From Pyricularia pennisetigena (Eukaryota; Ascomycota; Sordariomycetes; Magnaporthales; Pyriculariaceae): a stretch of DNA of 64,000 bases. Position 1 is the first letter of the stretch. Each line of letters starts with the position of its first letter. Positions 59,837 to 64,000 of the stretch are shown in pieces. The translations under genes were made by a program, and so were the position numbers. The notes below the pieces were generated by a model. The model had not been told where the DNA came from. It did no database searches and was given only the letters and a program-made list of their open reading frames with translations. Where the stretch lies: NCBI RefSeq assembly GCF_004337985.1, contig NW_021940918.1, positions 1,612,001-1,676,000 of the forward strand. The letters run 5' to 3'.

Positions 59837-61297
59837 ATGGCAGGCGGAGCAGACCTGGACGAGCCCCCGAGGCAATCCGACAGCACAACCGACCGAAAGC
59901 GGCCTGCAGAGTCAACAAACGAGGCAGGATCTGCCGATGCGCCCAGAGATCGAGCAGGCAACAAGACTTACGATGTTAGCAAGTTAGAACCCGCACGCAA
60001 GCGGCAGCGCTCCAAATCGCCCGGTGGTGAAGCTGCTCCTAGGAAGCTCAAGCGACCTGGGGCCCGTGCAACCATTTCGGAAGCAGATCGCAAGGCCGCG
60101 AGGGAGCGCGCACTGGAGCGTGAGCGCTTGGCACGGGAGGCGGCCATCGCGGACGAGGAACGTCAGCAGATTAATGACGTAGTCAAAGCTCACTACAACG
60201 CCGTACCAGAGAGGGGCCGCGATTGGCGCAAGACCGACAGTCGGATCAAGGGCCTCCGCTCTTTTAACAACTGGATCAAGAGCTGCATCATTCAGAAGTT
60301 CTCTCCCGACGAGGACCATCAGCCAGGAAGGGGCGGTGGTCCTAGCATACTGGTGCTGGACATGGGCTGTGGCAAGGGGGGTGATCTGGGCAAATGGCAA
60401 CAGGCCCCTCAGCACGTTGAGCTATATGTCGGCATGGATCCTGCCGATGTGAGTATCGACCAGGCTAGGGACCGCTATCGCAGCATGAGCAGCCGCGGTG
60501 GCCGCGGTGGAAGGGGAGGACGCGGTGGAGGCCGGGGTCCAGCTAGGCTTTTTGAGGCCCGCTTCCACGTCAAAGATTGCTTTGGCGAGCCCATCAACGA
60601 CATTGACATTATACGTCAAGTTGGCTTCGAGAGCGGACCCCACGGTGGTGGGCGCGGATTTGATGTTGTCAGCATGATGTTTTGTATGCACTATGCGTTC
60701 GAGACGGAGCAAAAGGCGCGCCAGATGCTCAAAAATGTTGCAGGTGCTCTGAGGAAAGGCGGACGCCTCATTGGTGCTATTCCCAACTCGGATGTCATCA
60801 GCACCAAAGTCCGCGAGCACAATGCTCGCATGGCAGAAATGAAGAAAAAACAGGCAGAGGCAGGTGAAAACTCAAAGAAGGATGACAACGGCGATGCCGA
60901 GGAGGGCGAGCTTGACGAGCCAGAGGTTGAAAAGTCGGCCGAATGGGGCAATGATATTTACCGTGTTAGGTTTCCGGGGCAGACGCCGGAGGATGGCATT
61001 TTCCGACCACCTTTCGGTTGGAAGTATAACTTCTTTTTACACGAGGCAGTCGAGGAGGTTCCCGAGTATGTGGTGCCATGGGAGGCCTTCCGTGCCTTGG
61101 CCGAAGATTACAACCTGGAGCTGCAGTGGCATCGAAGTTTCAAGGAGATTTGGGATCAAGAGAAGGATGACCGAACCCTCGGTCCCCTGAGTGAGAGGAT
61201 GCATGTGCGAGACAGGAACACTGGTGAATTGCTGGTGAGCCCTGAGGAGCTGGAGGCCGCCAATTTCTACGTTGGATTCTGTTTTTACAAGGTCTAG
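59837..61297 (+). CDS. ABD1: mRNA cap guanine-N7 methyltransferase
   Basis: Nuclear enzyme transferring a methyl group from S-adenosylmethionine to the cap guanosine of new mRNA. Single exon, 486 residues from the ATG of MAGGADLDEPPRQ; an upstream non-ATG extension is unlikely. Residues 1-110 are disordered and basic (nuclear-localisation-like KLEPARKRQRSKSPGG). A helical KAARERALERERLAREAA stretch precedes the catalytic core, about 125-486. Core motifs are YNAVPERGRDWRKTDSRIKG, FNNWIKS, SAM-binding L-V-L-D-M-G-C-G-K-G-G-D at 172-183, SMMFCMHYAFE, ALRKGGRLIGAIPNSDVI and the cap-binding PPFGWKYNFFLHEAVEEVPEY. A Gly/Arg-rich RGG insert sits inside the core near 218-236. Length is close to other filamentous fungal homologues. 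Confidence 0.95.
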   Translation: MAGGADLDEPPRQSDSTTDRKRPAESTNEAGSADAPRDRAGNKTYDVSKLEPARKRQRSKSPGGEAAPRKLKRPGARATISEADRKAARERALERERLAREAAIADEERQQINDVVKAHYNAVPERGRDWRKTDSRIKGLRSFNNWIKSCIIQKFSPDEDHQPGRGGGPSILVLDMGCGKGGDLGKWQQAPQHVELYVGMDPADVSIDQARDRYRSMSSRGGRGGRGGRGGGRGPARLFEARFHVKDCFGEPINDIDIIRQVGFESGPHGGGRGFDVVSMMFCMHYAFETEQKARQMLKNVAGALRKGGRLIGAIPNSDVISTKVREHNARMAEMKKKQAEAGENSKKDDNGDAEEGELDEPEVEKSAEWGNDIYRVRFPGQTPEDGIFRPPFGWKYNFFLHEAVEEVPEYVVPWEAFRALAEDYNLELQWHRSFKEIWDQEKDDRTLGPLSERMHVRDRNTGELLVSPEELEAANFYVGFCFYKV

Positions 61298-63304
61298 ATA
61301 AAACTTTGCGATGGCTTGCTGTTAAAAGCCCTGCGCTGATCCAATTTGCACCATTTTACCATGATTTTTGACTTGGTCAATCAAGTATTAGAGCGTAGAC
61401 AGGCTAATACTACTGGAACAGCCACCGTCTGCGCTGGTATGTGATTTATATGCTGATGACGCGCTGGCAAAGTAGAAGCTTTTCGACACCTTGTGGTATA
61501 CTCAAACGGGAAGCAGGAAAAGGTTTGTCTAAGGTTACCACGCCGTACGTAAGACTAGAGCATTTCTGCGTTAGTCGATTCGTCTGATATTGATACATAC
61601 AATAAACTCGTTCCGCCGCTCTTAGGTCTTATTCTCTTTTGCTACGATACGCCTTGCCAGTAAGCCTAGGGATGCTAACCTTTGTCACACATGTGCCAAA
61701 GTGCCTTGGCTGATGTCGTCGTTCCCCCACATCAGGCTGGAGCTTGGGCCTGCTTGAGCTGAGAAACATTGCCACGCACACTAAGACTTTATGCATGTGT
61801 TTCGAACCCCTATTTTTTGTGGGTGATAGTGTGTCTATCTATGCACGAAATGCGCAGTTCCCAATTTCCATCAATATTAATTATTACATCGTCTGTGCAC
61901 GTCTCGACCGTCTGGCTACCCTAAATGAGGCAAAGAAGTTGTTTCCATATTGTCACAAAGAGGTTTGTCTTCCTCAACTCTGTCTGTGTTTTCAGTCTGG
62001 CGGCGAAATATCAGCGGTAAAAAAAAAAAAAAAAAAAGATTTCTAGCTCTACCTCAGTTGTCTCACCAACGAATCCTTGACATCGAACGAATAGGGCTTT
62101 CATTATGGTTTTTGTCTTTTGTCTGAAGGGAGCCCTGGATTACAGGAGAAGCGCGAAATGGTCGTGGTCCCATGACTTCCGATGGTCGGATAATATAGTA
62201 CAGTACTGTAAAACGAGCCAATCCAAAAGTTTTTTTTTTTTTTTTTTTAAATGTGATCCCGGCACAGTCAAACTGTTTCGGATGGTCCGAGCCTGCCTTG
62301 CCTGGCACTTGCTGGCAGGACATGGGATGAAGTCGCTTGCGTGTCCCCGACATGAGAGGTGGGGACTGAATTGAAGTGTAGCCTGTCAAGCCTGTGCATA
62401 CAAGTTAAACGAATGAATATTCAGGCACGAACAGTCTTGTTTCTTTCATCAATCATGCCGGTGCTTGTTGTATCCACAAAGGTCCACAGGCTTACCTCCC
62501 GGGAGAGAATCCGGGGGTTCCGTTCCCCAGGGTCAGTGGTCTTGGGATTCGGTTATGTGGTCGAACCGTCTAGGTGAAGAGCCAGTTCCCGTGTCAAACA
62601 AGCATCAAGTCTACCTGCGAAACCCCTGCCTGCGTCTGCTTGCCCTATTGGTGTCTACTACTATGGTATGGGTAGCCTGATGGTCGACCGATTGAGACTC
62701 TAGAAATAGATCCGAGGAACTCACAGTGGGTAGAGAAAGTAGTAAAAGTGGCCAAGCTATAGGGGACTTTCCCCAAAACATTCATTCTCATTACATACTC
62801 TCCACCACCAATTAGTCGGGCTGCCCGAAGGTTCAATGCCAAGGAATGCCCGTCGAGAAAGAATTGAAGACGGGCAATGAAAGAAGAGAAAAGAAGAGGA
62901 GGCGGAAATTGCATAGACCCAGTCGACCTGTGTTTTTTTCCAGTCCATCGCCTCAATTCCAACATGGTTAAACGGATGAGTTTGATAGACTAGCAAGGTA
63001 TATGCCAAAGTCAATTGACGAGCAGAACAAGATATTAAAGTTGCAAGTCAAAGACTAGGTAGCCCCTGGAGGGGAGGGGGCAGAATCGAGAGTCAACCAT
63101 GTTACTTTGGTACCCGCGGTCCAGCCTCCGCTGCCTTGCATGTCGCATGGGCGCCTGCATCGGTTAACGGTGATTCCAAGAGGCAGCCCATCTAATTAAC
63201 TGCCTATCCTAGACGCTTTGTTTAGCAGGCTGTATCTAAAGTAGTAATCTATGGCAAAATATTTTCTGGAATCGAAAGCCAGATAGGGAAGGGGGCAAAA
63301 ATAA

Positions 63305-63318
63305 AGAGAGAGAGAGAG
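63305..63318. repeat. (AG)7 microsatellite
   Basis: Perfect dinucleotide repeat in the right-edge intergenic DNA. Confidence 0.85.
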
Positions 63319-63482
63319 AAAAGGGGGAAGGGGTGTGAGCATGGGATTAAGGGTCCGCACCATCAATATTGTTAGGGCAGCACGGGCTGAAGACATGGAG
63401 GTTGACCCGAGATGCGGATGCACGATGCCAACGAAGCACGTTAGTTGTCTAGACCAAAAGAAATCTTTAGCTAAGGGTTGTG

Positions 63483-63483
<1 letters not shown>

Positions 63484-63513
<30 letters not shown>
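63484..63513. repeat. Poly-T tract, 30 nt
   Basis: Longest homopolymer in the window; its exact length is probably uncertain in the assembly. Confidence 0.9.
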
Positions 63514-64000
63514 CTCCTTCCGCTGTCTGTTCAGGGTCCATGGCTTGCATTGGGCGGGGGCTATAGGAAACGTTTGCTGGACGAGATGTGTAGGTACTGA
63601 GTAGTGTCGACCAGGACTTTTCTTCTAGGCGTGTAAAGCAATTTATCACACAGTACTACACTCAGAATATTACTTGGGCCGCCTACGTATGTAGCATGTA
63701 GGGTGTAGGGTTCGATTGTGTCGGGTATTGATCAAATCAAGGCTTCCTCTTCGTCTTTGCAAAATGACAGCCTAACTTAATTACTTCGTAGGTTTCATTC
63801 CGAGAAAGCAGGGTCAGATTCCTCTTGTTCAGTGGAGAGGTCGGGTGGATAACGAACTAGAACAGGTGTGACGTCCACTGCATGGGTAGTGCGGTGCAGT
63901 GCAGTGCAACAACCCCTTGGCCCTTCTGGAAAAACTTCTCGAAGCCTTCTCGAATGAATCGGTCTAATTTCGTTTCCCAAACCCACCCCGGCCGCGGTCC

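Larger units (their letters stand above)
61298..64000. other. Right-edge intergenic region
   Basis: 2.7 kb with no supported gene. Open frames are below about 110 codons and mostly overlap homopolymers (19 A at 62019-62037, 19 T at 62230-62248, 30 T at 63484-63513). A downstream gene may begin beyond the window. Confidence 0.45.

Overview
This is a stretch of nuclear genome from a filamentous ascomycete, most likely a Sordariomycete (inference). The evidence is short spliceosomal introns (about 50-170 nt) with GTRAGT-like donors and CTAAC/CTGAC branch sites, protein families typical of filamentous fungi (TamA/Dal81 regulator, CRIB-type Ste20 kinase, fungal Med13 N-terminus, mitochondrial bL33m), GC-rich coding sequence and AT-richer intergenic DNA full of long A/T homopolymers. 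A 70-base run of N (55101-55170) marks an assembly gap. I see no transposon coding sequence, tRNA, rRNA or CRISPR array.

Layout from left to right: glucose-6-phosphate isomerase (-), a TamA/DAL81-like Zn2Cys6 regulator of nitrogen metabolism (+), a secreted GH16 glucanase-like protein (+), a mitochondrially targeted-looking SDR reductase (+), the PAK kinase Ste20 (-), the multi-KH protein Scp160/vigilin (+), a small unidentified ORF (-), a Ctr86/ataxin-10 family protein (-), methylthioadenosine phosphorylase (+), Mediator subunit Med13 (-), the ribosome-biogenesis factor Enp2/NOL10 (+), a small single-pass membrane protein (-), a 1240-residue coiled-coil protein of unknown role (+), mitochondrial ribosomal protein bL33m (-), a doubtful 71-codon gene (+), alanine aminotransferase (+), proteasome lid subunit Rpn7 (-) and the mRNA cap guanine-N7 methyltransferase Abd1 (+).

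Most of these are single-copy housekeeping genes with no shared pathway. From Ste20 onward the coding strand nearly alternates, so genes sit in divergent promoter pairs and convergent tail-to-tail pairs, some less than 250 bp apart. The left half has three gene-poor stretches of 3.9, 5.1 and 4.5 kb around the regulator and kinase genes; these probably carry long promoters and leaders, and I find no convincing ORF in them. I reconstructed exons by reading frame and splice signals, and every multi-exon model below keeps frame across all junctions. The most useful corrections are a 39-nt first exon of Med13 and a three-exon bL33m gene with a 13-nt first exon and a GC-AG intron. I do not see a new multi-gene system here; the items worth following up are single-gene oddities and orphan genes.
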